A stretch of 24,640 nucleotides of DNA from Kitasatospora phosalacinea (GTDB lineage: Bacteria > Actinomycetota > Actinomycetes > Streptomycetales > Streptomycetaceae), in the NCBI RefSeq assembly GCF_000717185.1, contig NZ_JNYE01000112.1, positions 1 to 24,640 of the forward strand. The letters are read 5' to 3'. The notes beneath the pieces were generated by a model. The model made no database searches. It saw only the letters and a list, made by a program, of their open reading frames with translations, and was not told the origin of the DNA. Positions 1-6,614 of this stretch are shown one piece after another (position 1 is the stretch's first letter; each line of letters starts with the position of its first letter). Position numbers and translations under genes: made by a program.

Positions 1-19
1 AGCCCGAACCCGCACCAGC

Positions 20-69
20 CACTTCGCAGCACTTCGCCCCACCGACCAACCAGTCGACGAGGCGAAGTG
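20..69. repeat. Three copies of CACTTCGC next to the left att copy
   Basis: CACTTCGC occurs at 20-27 and 30-37 as a direct repeat with a 10-bp period, and inverted (GCGAAGTG) at 62-69. The inner copies form an 8-bp inverted repeat, ACTTCGCC/GGCGAAGT. No coding sequence is apparent in 1-104. The position just outside the left attachment copy suits recombinase or excisionase arm sites of a neighbouring element, or a terminator. This is inference only. Confidence 0.5.
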
Positions 70-104
70 ATCAGAACCCGAATTCACCAACAGCGTCCGC
101 AGTT

Positions 105-178
105 GCGGTCCGGGCCCTCGATCAGGCGGAGGATACGAGATTCGAACTCGTGAGGGGTTGCCCCAACACGCTTTCCAA
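105..178 (-). repeat. Left attachment-site copy (displaced tRNA-Ser 3' fragment)
   Basis: These 74 bases match 9243-9317 with one substitution (ccc versus cct near 116) and one deleted C in the C-run near 162. The copy covers the tRNA-Ser 3' half from the anticodon loop to the discriminator base plus one arm of the tRNA terminator, then stops abruptly after tttccaa. There is no tRNA 5' half here, so it cannot encode a functional tRNA. Identity ending at the anticodon loop is typical of tyrosine-recombinase integration into tRNA genes. Confidence 0.9.
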
Positions 179-274
179 TTCTCCTCAGCACTGTCCATCG
201 GGGTTCACCCTCGTCCTGACCTGCAGCGGAGCATGCGGTCAGGCGGCGGCTGAACCTGGCTGGACAGGGGTGAA

Positions 275-294
275 TGAGACCAAAACTGAGACCA
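275..294 (+). repeat. Direct repeat TGAGACCA, candidate integrase arm site
   Basis: TGAGACCA occurs at 275-282 and again at 287-294, a 12-bp period joined by AAAC, about 100 bp inside the left att copy. Tyrosine recombinases bind short direct arm-type repeats at such distances from the core. No protein-binding evidence is available. The stretch 179-332 has no convincing gene. Confidence 0.45.
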
Positions 295-332
295 GGAGGG
301 TCTGGCCTGTTGGGGCTGAGGCGCTGTCGTGT

Positions 333-1481
333 TCACAGCTCCAGAGGCTCGCTCAGCGGCAGCGAGGGATCTGGACCGAAGTGGCTGACCTCCATGGTGG
401 CGTGACCGCCGGAAGGACTGGTCAGTACACCTTGAACTTGTACTGGCACTCCTTCGTCGTGGCAACGGACGGCGACGTGGTAGAGGTTGGGAGGGAGTTG
501 CATCCATACGACACGAATCCGGCGTTGCAGGAGGGTCCTTACACCTACACGCCCGTCTTCGTCGTCGGGTTGGCGACTCAGGTTGGTGACCACTCCGTAG
601 ATCAGGTGCTGTCGTGTAGAGGTGCGCGTCTTGAGCTGCGTAGAGACCTTGTCGATGATCTCGATTGCATCTTGATCGAATGTGACCTGAGCAGGTGCCC
701 CTGGCGGCGGAGCGGCTACTCGTGACCAGTTGAAGGAGACATCGAGTGCATTGACCGACTCTGCATTCACGATCTTGGCCAAGGCTTGGCACAGCTCGTA
801 GGAGACGCCCTCTCCGACGCTGTCGGTGATCTCGCTGGGAGTCGGTTCGCGTTCGGCACTCGCCATTTCCTGAAGGACGCCGAGCGCACGAGACATGGTC
901 GCGGTCACGCGGCGGTCGAACAGAACCTCTTCGATGTTGGCGTCGATGCTTCTCTGGCCCGGCGTATAGACCTCAAGCGGCGATCGGGCCTGGCTGATGA
1001 TCGGCACGATGTACGATCCGCGTCGGGTCTGGCCGATTCTGACTTCCCGGGCTTGGTCCCGTGCGCGAGCCGGAAAATTGCGGAAATGGCCCTGCCGGCG
1101 GAGGGTAGCGGCCGCCGAGGCCACGCGTAGCCGCTTTGCGGAGACGAACAGCTCATACCCCGCTTCAAGCGGGATCGATCCGTCGCTCAGCGATGGGTGG
1201 GAGGCTCGGAGATCAGTCACATCGTGATAGACGGTGGTAATCGCGTCCTGCACTGCACGGACCTCTTGTGCCTCGATCCGGGCGAGGTCGTTCAGCAAGA
1301 TGTGGACCCGCTTGGTGAAGTCTGGAGCGCCGGGCTTGAGCGGCACAAGGACAACCTCGTCTGCGAAGCCGGGCAGGCTCCACAGCTCGGCCAAATCGCC
1401 GCCATCGACAGGGGCCCAGCCGTTGACTCTCAGGTAGCTTCGGACCTCATTGGGCCCAAAGTCAGGAGTGCCGTCCACCAT
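333..1481 (-). CDS. Unrecognised 382-residue protein, partner of the DUF4365 gene
   Basis: I do not recognise this family. It starts with ATG one base after the TGA of the DUF4365 gene, with a G-rich ribosome site (GGGGGA) inside that gene's last codons, so the two are translationally coupled. The protein looks soluble: no signal peptide or membrane segment is visible. An acidic/hydrophobic N-terminal domain (about 1-70) is followed by a helical stretch, then a segment around 125-175 with VRIGQTRRGSYIV, and a C-terminal beta-rich part. No nuclease, ATPase or helicase motif is obvious. It is the last gene before the left att copy. Its less GC-rich codon use than the core genes suggests acquired DNA. 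From context it may be the sensor, effector or regulator of a nuclease-based system, which is inference. Confidence 0.8.
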   Translation of the reverse strand: MVDGTPDFGPNEVRSYLRVNGWAPVDGGDLAELWSLPGFADEVVLVPLKPGAPDFTKRVHILLNDLARIEAQEVRAVQDAITTVYHDVTDLRASHPSLSDGSIPLEAGYELFVSAKRLRVASAAATLRRQGHFRNFPARARDQAREVRIGQTRRGSYIVPIISQARSPLEVYTPGQRSIDANIEEVLFDRRVTATMSRALGVLQEMASAEREPTPSEITDSVGEGVSYELCQALAKIVNAESVNALDVSFNWSRVAAPPPGAPAQVTFDQDAIEIIDKVSTQLKTRTSTRQHLIYGVVTNLSRQPDDEDGRVGVRTLLQRRIRVVWMQLPPNLYHVAVRCHDEGVPVQVQGVLTSPSGGHATMEVSHFGPDPSLPLSEPLEL

Positions 1482-1482
1482 T

Positions 1483-1983
1483 TCAGTTCATCCCCCGCAA
1501 GCCACCTAGGGTCATGCGACGCGCCGCATCGAACATAGTTCCCATGGCCTTTACGGTCAGTTCTTGTTGGCGCGGGATTCTGATGGCAGTTGTGCTGCCG
1601 CCGACCGCACTCATGCCCTGGAGGGAAGCCCAGTACCCATGGCAGGCCAGGACGACGGCCTCCTGCTGGTGGGTTACCCAGCGGCCGATGTCCGGCGGCA
1701 CGATCAACAAGGCGAGATGGCCCGGAGCTGAGCGTTCAGGATGGCGAAGCTTGTCGTAGGTCTCGATGTCGAGATCGAAGCTGTATCCGTCGCGTGTGAC
1801 ACGTGGGCTCTGCGTGCACTTGAGCTGGATGTCGATCATCAGCCCGCGTGAACGGAGAGTGACGTCGACACCGTCCTTGTCGACGTTCCATTCGCCGATC
1901 GTGTAGCCACCCTGAGCAGCAAGGGCGTGTACATACGCCCGACTGACCTGCTCTTTCTGCCAACTTGTTGCCTCTGCTGGCAC
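1483..1983 (-). CDS. DUF4365 family, PD-(D/E)XK nuclease-like protein
   Basis: The predicted protein has 166 residues. The N-terminal pattern WQKEQVSRAYVHALAA and the following DKDGVDVTL ... IDIQLKC match DUF4365 as I know it. The Asp of GVD and the D-x-Q-x-K element resemble the PD-(D/E)XK nuclease core, in which the acidic residues bind metal and the Lys is catalytic. A GTG at 1998 would also be in frame, but the GTG at 1983 is preceded by GGGGAG at good spacing, so I chose it. It is first in a two-gene unit and the next gene follows after one base. DUF4365 proteins are largely uncharacterised. A nucleic-acid-cleaving role, possibly in defence, is inferred from the fold signature and island location. 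Confidence 0.75.
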   Translation of the reverse strand: MPAEATSWQKEQVSRAYVHALAAQGGYTIGEWNVDKDGVDVTLRSRGLMIDIQLKCTQSPRVTRDGYSFDLDIETYDKLRHPERSAPGHLALLIVPPDIGRWVTHQQEAVVLACHGYWASLQGMSAVGGSTTAIRIPRQQELTVKAMGTMFDAARRMTLGGLRGMN

Positions 1984-2020
1984 GTTAGCTCCCCCCACCC
2001 GAACACGGCGTGATCGGAGA

Positions 2021-2056
2021 ATAGGCGCTCGTCCTCAGTTGAGGAAGAGCGCCTAT
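2021..2056. terminator. Strong dyad-symmetric terminator between modules
   Basis: Perfect 10-bp arms (2021-2030 and 2047-2056) enclose a second inner pair CCTCA/TGAGG (2033-2037 and 2040-2044). There is no T-run, as is usual for high-GC actinomycete terminators. It lies just beyond the stop of the murB-like gene and upstream of the DUF4365 gene, so it probably ends the leftward mur-like operon and isolates the two modules. Confidence 0.75.
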
Positions 2057-2110
2057 CGCTGTGGCCAGGTGGCGAGGTCCATGGCCTGAGTCAGGTTCCG
2101 GACTTCACGG

Positions 2111-3139
2111 TCAGGTTCCGATCAGTACCGGCTCAGGTCGGAGCGTGATCCCGGTAGTAGCCTCGACCTTCGCCGAGAGTTCGGCGAGTGCCCGGGTGAA
2201 GCCCGCGGAGGTCGCTCCGTCGCGAGCGGTGAGAGTGAGGGTCCGACGCTCCGAGCAGTGCACGCCGTCGGCGATCTTGCTGCCGGGGCGGTAGCCGACG
2301 TGTTCCAGCAGCCAGCCGGCGCTGGCCCGCAGCTGTCTGTCGCTGTCGGTGTGGACAGGGCAGCCCGCGGCTGACCAACGGGCGGCTTGCCCGGCGGTGA
2401 CGGGCGGGTTGAGGAAGACCGATCCGGCCTGGCGGGCGTCGGGACCGTGGGGGTCGAGGAGGAGTCCTCGGCGGTGGCGGTTGGCGAGCACGGCGGCGGT
2501 CACCTCGGCCACCGACGGGCGGGCGCCCAGGTCAACGCCGAGTTCGTCGGCGAGCGGCCGGTAGGTGACGGGGGCAGCGGGTGAGCGGGTGAGGTGGAAC
2601 GTCGCCGTGAGGACGGTCCAGCGGCCGGGGGCGTTCTTGAACCGGCTGTCGCGGTGGCGGAGGCGGCACGCCTGGGCGGGCAGGGTCCGTAGGCGGCCCA
2701 TGTCCCAGTCCCAGGCCGTGAGGTGGTCGAGGGCGTCGGAGATCTGCTGGCCGTAGGCTCCGGCGTTCTGGACGGGGGCCGCGCCCACGGTGCCGGGTAT
2801 GCCGGCCAGGCACTCGATTCCTGCGAGGTGCTCGGTGGCGGCCCAGCTGGTGAGGTCGGCGAGCGGGCGCCCGGCTTGGACGGTCACGGCCACCGTGGTG
2901 TCGTCCAGCCGCTTGGCGGTGATGCCCCGGGTGTTCATCACGACCACGGTGCCCTCGTGTCCGGCGTCGGAGGCGATCACGTTGCTGCCGTGGCCGAGCG
3001 TGAGCGGAGCGCCTTCCTGGCGGTCAGCGATCGTGCGGACCAACTCGGCCCAGTCGTCGGGGTCGGAGACGCGCAGAGCGTTGGCGACGGGGCCGCCGAG
3101 CCGGAGGGTGGTCATGGACGCGAGCGTGGCGTGGTCCAC
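2111..3139 (-). CDS. MurB-like UDP-N-acetylenolpyruvoylglucosamine reductase
   Basis: MurB reduces the enolpyruvyl group made by MurA to lactyl, giving UDP-MurNAc, with FAD and NADPH in the cytosol. This 342-residue protein has the usual length and the family signatures: the FAD-binding LGHGSNVIASD; GIECLAGIPGTVGAAPVQN and GAYGQ; HRDSRFK with the conserved Arg; AGSVFLNP, holding the serine proton donor; SAGWLLEHVG; and the C-terminal LRPEP with the conserved Glu. It is therefore probably active. The GTG start has AGGAGG at 3145-3150, overlapping the stop of the upstream hydrolase gene. It is the last gene of the operon. An 11-bp direct repeat GTCAGGTTCCG (2090-2100, 2110-2120) straddles its stop. 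As the genome must hold a housekeeping murB, this is likely a second, specialised copy, which is inference. Confidence 0.9.
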   Translation of the reverse strand: MDHATLASMTTLRLGGPVANALRVSDPDDWAELVRTIADRQEGAPLTLGHGSNVIASDAGHEGTVVVMNTRGITAKRLDDTTVAVTVQAGRPLADLTSWAATEHLAGIECLAGIPGTVGAAPVQNAGAYGQQISDALDHLTAWDWDMGRLRTLPAQACRLRHRDSRFKNAPGRWTVLTATFHLTRSPAAPVTYRPLADELGVDLGARPSVAEVTAAVLANRHRRGLLLDPHGPDARQAGSVFLNPPVTAGQAARWSAAGCPVHTDSDRQLRASAGWLLEHVGYRPGSKIADGVHCSERRTLTLTARDGATSAGFTRALAELSAKVEATTGITLRPEPVLIGT

Positions 3140-3148
3140 GAGGGCCTC

Positions 3149-4192
3149 CTAGGGTTCGTCGGTGATCGCCTTCAGGGCGAGGGCCCGCAGCGGGGCGAGG
3201 CGGGTGCGGTTGTCCTGGTGGTGGTAGACGGCGTTGGTGCAGATGGCCAGGTAGCGGCCGGTGGTCGGGGCGAGGTAGAGGCTCGTGCCGGTGAAGCCGT
3301 GGTGATAGGCGACCCTGCCCTCGTCGGCGAGGATCCAGGCCAGGCCGCGGTCGAGGCCCGGCTCGATCTCGGCCTGCGGCTGCATGCTGTGGGCGAGCCA
3401 GCGGCCCAGGGGCCCGTCGGTGGCGTGCGAGGACAGCAGGTGAGTGGCGAAGGCGGCGAGGTCCGCCGGGGTGGTGAACACCCCGGCGTGGCCGGCGACT
3501 CCGCCGAGCAGGGCGGCGTTGTCGTCGTGCGGAATGCCCCACAGCCGGGGCCCGCCGGGCAGCCGCTGCTCGGTCGGGGCGACCTGGGCAGAGCGGGACA
3601 CCGGTCCGTAGGCCGTGCTGGTCATGCCGAGGTCCTGCCAGAGCTCGGCCGCCAGCTCGTCCAGGCGCCGGCAGCGGTAGTGGGCCAGGGCCAGGCCGAG
3701 GAGGATGAAGCCTCGGTTGATGTAGCGGTGACCGGCTCCGGGGTCGGCGATCAGCGGCTCTCCGCAGATCAGTTCGGCCAGCGGCTCGGTGCGGTTGCGG
3801 TACTGGTCGAGGCGGGTGTCGGCCCGCAGGCCGGAGGTGTGAGCCAAGACCTGGCGAGCCGTTACCCGGCCGCCGGGCGCCTCTGCCGAGATACCGGTCA
3901 GCAGTTCGCGGATCGGGGTGTCCAGGGTGAAGCCGTCCATCAGGGAGGTGCCGACCAGCGGCCAAGTGGCCAGGACCTTAGTCAGCGAGGCCACGTCGTA
4001 CACCGTGTCCGGCCCCGGCCGGGCGTCGCCGCACTCGGGGGCGACGATGCCGGATGCCAGGTAGCCGGGAGCGGTGTCGAAGGTGCCGTGGGCGATGACG
4101 CCGCCGGGTACGGTGCCGTCGGCGGTCATCAGGTCCAGGCATTCTCGAAGGTCGGCCAGCGCGTTCGGGGTCCAAGGTGCGGTGGTGGTCAT
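3149..4192 (-). CDS. Beta-lactamase-fold serine hydrolase, AmiE/YbbE-like
   Basis: The 347-residue protein belongs to the class C beta-lactamase/CubicO superfamily (PF00144). The nucleophile motif is SLTK (Ser69, Lys72), the second motif YIN (157-159) and the third HGFTG (297-301). A GGVAGHAGVF segment near 229-238, preceded by HDDNA, resembles the subgroup containing Bacillus AmiE (YbbE), an N-acetylmuramoyl-L-alanine amidase of muropeptide recycling, as I recall that family. DD-peptidase or esterase activity is also possible. No signal peptide is visible, so it is probably cytosolic. Its ATG overlaps the murA-like stop in an ATGA arrangement and its TAG overlaps the murB-like ribosome site, so it sits coupled between two UDP-MurNAc enzymes. 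The frame stays open far upstream to 4834, but that part is antisense to nothing conserved and shadows the murA-like gene. Confidence 0.85.
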   Translation of the reverse strand: MTTTAPWTPNALADLRECLDLMTADGTVPGGVIAHGTFDTAPGYLASGIVAPECGDARPGPDTVYDVASLTKVLATWPLVGTSLMDGFTLDTPIRELLTGISAEAPGGRVTARQVLAHTSGLRADTRLDQYRNRTEPLAELICGEPLIADPGAGHRYINRGFILLGLALAHYRCRRLDELAAELWQDLGMTSTAYGPVSRSAQVAPTEQRLPGGPRLWGIPHDDNAALLGGVAGHAGVFTTPADLAAFATHLLSSHATDGPLGRWLAHSMQPQAEIEPGLDRGLAWILADEGRVAYHHGFTGTSLYLAPTTGRYLAICTNAVYHHQDNRTRLAPLRALALKAITDEP

Positions 4193-5496
4193 GGCTGCTC
4201 CTGGTCGATCGTCAGGTCGGCACCGAGCGCGGCCAACTTCGGCAGCAGGCTGCCGTATCCGCGCCGCAGGTGATACATCCCTCGGATCGTAGAACTGCCC
4301 TCGGCCGCCAGGGCGGCGATCACGAGCGCGGTCGCCGCGCGGATGTCTGCCCCGGCCACGTCGGCGGCCGTCAGCGCCGACCGTCCCCGGACGGTGATCA
4401 CCGGGCCGCTCGCGTTGACGGCGGCACCGAATGCGGCGAGGGCGGGCAGGTGGGTGTCGCGCTGCGGGTAAATTCGCTCGTCGATCCGGGAGGTGCCCTC
4501 GGCCTGGGTCAGGAAGGCGGTCAGCTGCGGCTGTACGTCCGTCGGGAATCCGGGATGCGGTCCGGTGGCCATCTGGACCGCGCGCGGTCCGGCCGGGACG
4601 CTGACGGTGGTCCCGCCGTCCACCGGGTCGAGCCGGATGCCGGCGTCGGCGAACACGGACACCAGCCCGTCGGGGAACGCGGCGGTGGGGAAGCCGGTCA
4701 AGTGGACGGTGCCGCCGGTGATCGCGGCGGCCAGGGCGAGGGTGGCGGCCTCCAACCGGTCGGGAGGCACCGGGAAGACCCCGCCCCGAACGCGATCGGT
4801 GCCGGTCACGTGCAGAGCCGTTCTGCCCTGCCACTCGATGCCGACGCCGGCCTGGGACAGGAGGGCCGCGGTGTGGGTGACCTCGGGTTCGACGCTCGGG
4901 TTGAGCACCGAGGAGGTACCCGGGATGCGGGCGGCCAGCAGCATGGCGGTGACCGTCGCGCCGAGGCTCGGTCCCCAGGCACGGGTGTCGGCATCGGTGA
5001 TGAACGGCAGGCTCTTGCCGGTGATGTGGGCCCGCACCCGGCCCCGGGTCACTTCGACGTCCGCCCCGGCCGCTTCCATCGCCGTGAGGTGCCGGTCGAT
5101 GTGGCGGGTGCAGAAGGCGTCCCCGCCGGGGGTCGGGAAGGTGACCTTGCCGGAGCGTGCCAGGAGGGCGGCGGCCATCACGGCGGTGGTCCGGATGCGC
5201 CGTCCGAGGTCGTCGGGGATGACCGGGAAGTAGGAGTCGGCCGGGCGCGTGACGAACTCGTCTCCGGTCACCGTGGCCCTGGTGCCGGTGCGGTGCAGGA
5301 TGTCGGCGACCACCCCGGTGTCCAGGATCTCCGGGGCGCCGATCAGGGTCAGCGGATCGTCGGCGAGGATCGTGGCGGCGTACAGGTGGAGGGCGGTGTT
5401 CTTGCTGCCCTGCACGGTGGCAGTGCCGACCAGGCGCTGACCGCCGGTGATCCGCACGGCCCGCTCGTCGAGCGTGGTGGTGTCGGTGGTGGGCAC
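4189..5496 (-). CDS. MurA-like enolpyruvyl transferase with Asp at the fosfomycin site
   Basis: MurA transfers enolpyruvate from PEP to UDP-GlcNAc, the first committed peptidoglycan step. This 435-residue homologue keeps Lys32-Asn33 (E. coli K22/N23), Arg131 (R120), Asp320 in FPTD (D305), Asp384 in ADIR (D369) and Arg412 in RRGY (R397). The loop reads PGGDAFCTRH: Asp126 replaces catalytic Cys115, the residue alkylated by fosfomycin. Mycobacterial MurA carries the same Cys-to-Asp change and is active yet fosfomycin-resistant. The start is GTG 5496, with GGAAGG (5507-5502) five bases upstream; GTG 5502 would bury that site. It begins two bases past the upstream acyltransferase stop, and its own stop overlaps the next start. 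It could be a resistance enzyme, a biosynthetic enolpyruvyl transferase or a second murA. Confidence 0.9.
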   Translation of the reverse strand: MPTTDTTTLDERAVRITGGQRLVGTATVQGSKNTALHLYAATILADDPLTLIGAPEILDTGVVADILHRTGTRATVTGDEFVTRPADSYFPVIPDDLGRRIRTTAVMAAALLARSGKVTFPTPGGDAFCTRHIDRHLTAMEAAGADVEVTRGRVRAHITGKSLPFITDADTRAWGPSLGATVTAMLLAARIPGTSSVLNPSVEPEVTHTAALLSQAGVGIEWQGRTALHVTGTDRVRGGVFPVPPDRLEAATLALAAAITGGTVHLTGFPTAAFPDGLVSVFADAGIRLDPVDGGTTVSVPAGPRAVQMATGPHPGFPTDVQPQLTAFLTQAEGTSRIDERIYPQRDTHLPALAAFGAAVNASGPVITVRGRSALTAADVAGADIRAATALVIAALAAEGSSTIRGMYHLRRGYGSLLPKLAALGADLTIDQEQP

Positions 5497-5498
5497 GG

Positions 5499-6239
5499 TC
5501 ACCTTCCTTGGCTTCCGGCGGGGAAGAAGCCCCCGACCTGGGTCTTCGGATAGAGCAGGGTGTGCGCGCCGATCAGGGTGGCGGGCTGGAGGACGGTGCC
5601 GGCGGGAACGATCACGCCGTCGCCGATCACCGCGCCGAACTTCGTCTGTCCGGTGGCGATCCGGTGGCCGTCGAGGTGCGCGCAGACCTCCTCGGTGGCT
5701 GGTTCGGTGACCGGCCCGGAGGTGACCCGCAGGCCCGTGGTGGAGACGAACGCGCCGATGTTGACGCCGAGGCCGAGCACGGAGTCGCCGACGAAGCTGG
5801 TGTGCTTCATGAAGACGCCGCCTGCCAGCAGGGAACGGGTGACCTCGGCGCCGAAGCCGATCCGGCAGCCGGGGCCGATGACCGTGTTGTCCCGGACCCG
5901 GGCGCCGGCCTCGACCACCGCGCCGGGACAGACCAGTACCGGGCCGGTGACGAACGCGCCTTCCGCGATGACGGCTCCAGCCGCCACGATCACCCGGCCG
6001 CGGACGACGGCGCCGGGCTCGATGACTCCGACGGGCTCGGGCAGAACGATGTCCAGGCGCCCGGCCAGCAGGTCGGAGACGGCCTTCTTGAGACCGAAGA
6101 CGGTCGGGCAGCAGCTCAACAGCTGCAGGATCACGGGATCGGTGACCTGCTCGGTGTCGATGTAGTACTCGGGGGTGGTGCGGTAGTCGACGCGCGCCAG
6201 CGAGGCGTTGATCGTGGGCGCTTCGGGCAGCCGGTGCAT
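5499..6239 (-). CDS. Left-handed beta-helix acyltransferase, GlmU C-domain-like
   Basis: The 246-residue protein is largely made of hexapeptide repeats (about 70-150 and 205-240), such as VIEPGAVVRGRVIVAAGAVI, which form a left-handed beta helix. The segment KHTSFVGDS ... VNIGAF aligns with the GlmU acetyltransferase site. The catalytic His (E. coli H363) and the Asn fourteen residues later (N377) are kept, while Tyr366 is Phe. There is no N-terminal pyrophosphorylase domain, so it is not a full GlmU. It probably acylates an amino sugar or a nucleotide sugar using acetyl-CoA or another acyl-CoA. The ATG start has GAGAGGAG upstream. It precedes the murA-like gene by two bases, which places its substrate in the same amino-sugar pathway. 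The exact acceptor is unknown. Confidence 0.8.
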   Translation of the reverse strand: MHRLPEAPTINASLARVDYRTTPEYYIDTEQVTDPVILQLLSCCPTVFGLKKAVSDLLAGRLDIVLPEPVGVIEPGAVVRGRVIVAAGAVIAEGAFVTGPVLVCPGAVVEAGARVRDNTVIGPGCRIGFGAEVTRSLLAGGVFMKHTSFVGDSVLGLGVNIGAFVSTTGLRVTSGPVTEPATEEVCAHLDGHRIATGQTKFGAVIGDGVIVPAGTVLQPATLIGAHTLLYPKTQVGGFFPAGSQGR

Positions 6240-6305
6240 GGCTGGTTCTCCTCTCGGACGGGCGAGCGGCAGAGGGCGCGGGGTCGTCGCGATGCCCCGT
6301 GGGGC

Positions 6306-6509
6306 CTACGTGACGAGCAGGTCGGGGGCGGTCGCGACCGGCGGAAAACAGGCCTCGGCCTGGTGGTGTGCCGAGAGGCCGAGCAGGACGATGACGGGCA
6401 GGTGCAGAGCGGCCCAAGAAGCCGTCAGGAAGGCACTGAGCCGGTCACGGCCGGGCGGAGTGGCGTGCCGGGGACCGACAACGGGCAGGGGAGTGCTGTG
6501 CGTTGGCAT
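6306..6509 (-). CDS. 67-residue single-pass membrane microprotein
   Basis: A small reading frame opens the mur-like operon. The ATG at 6509 is preceded by GGAGG seven bases upstream, a strong actinomycete ribosome site, which is the main reason to call it real. The protein has a polar, proline-rich N-terminus (1-24), a hydrophobic helix about 26-45 (LSAFLTASWAALHLPVIVLL) and a short tail. It has no match I recognise. It could anchor or regulate the pathway enzymes, be a secreted peptide precursor, or be a leader reading frame. It lies 66 bases upstream of the acyltransferase gene and about 100 bases downstream of the regulator. Confidence 0.6.
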   Translation of the reverse strand: MPTHSTPLPVVGPRHATPPGRDRLSAFLTASWAALHLPVIVLLGLSAHHQAEACFPPVATAPDLLVT

Positions 6510-6578
6510 GGGAGGGCCTCCGGCAGCAGGGGCGGGGGTGGACGTTCCCCAGTGAACTGCTCGGCTGAAGGCCGGATC

Positions 6579-6614
6579 CGTAGCCGGATTACGGGTCGTA
6601 GCCCGGCTACGGGT
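6579..6614. promoter_or_regulatory. Tandem 18-bp direct repeat with dyad, candidate operator
   Basis: CGTAGCCGGATTACGGGT (6579-6596) is followed directly by CGTAGCCCGGCTACGGGT (6597-6614), matching at 15 of 18 positions. The second copy contains the perfect palindrome CGTAGCC-C-GGCTACG centred on 6604. The pair ends at the stop of the XRE-TPR gene and lies 70 bp upstream of the microprotein start, where an operator for the leftward operon is expected. A hairpin or attenuator role is possible too. Confidence 0.55.

Noticed and set aside
105..178. Second tRNA-Ser gene
   Set aside because: Only the 3' half is present; there is no acceptor or D-arm 5' half.
150..725. Plus-strand frame beginning in the left att copy
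   Set aside because: It overlaps the unknown 382-residue gene antisense and has no recognised features. An integrase remnant was sought here and not found.
2723..4273. A 516-residue plus-strand frame across the mur-like operon
   Set aside because: Low-complexity Gly/Arg/Val shadow of the murB-like and hydrolase genes.
3149..4834. Longer version of the serine hydrolase starting at 4834
   Set aside because: The extension overlaps the murA-like gene in another frame, is Arg-rich, and the 4192 ATG gives a complete family-length protein.
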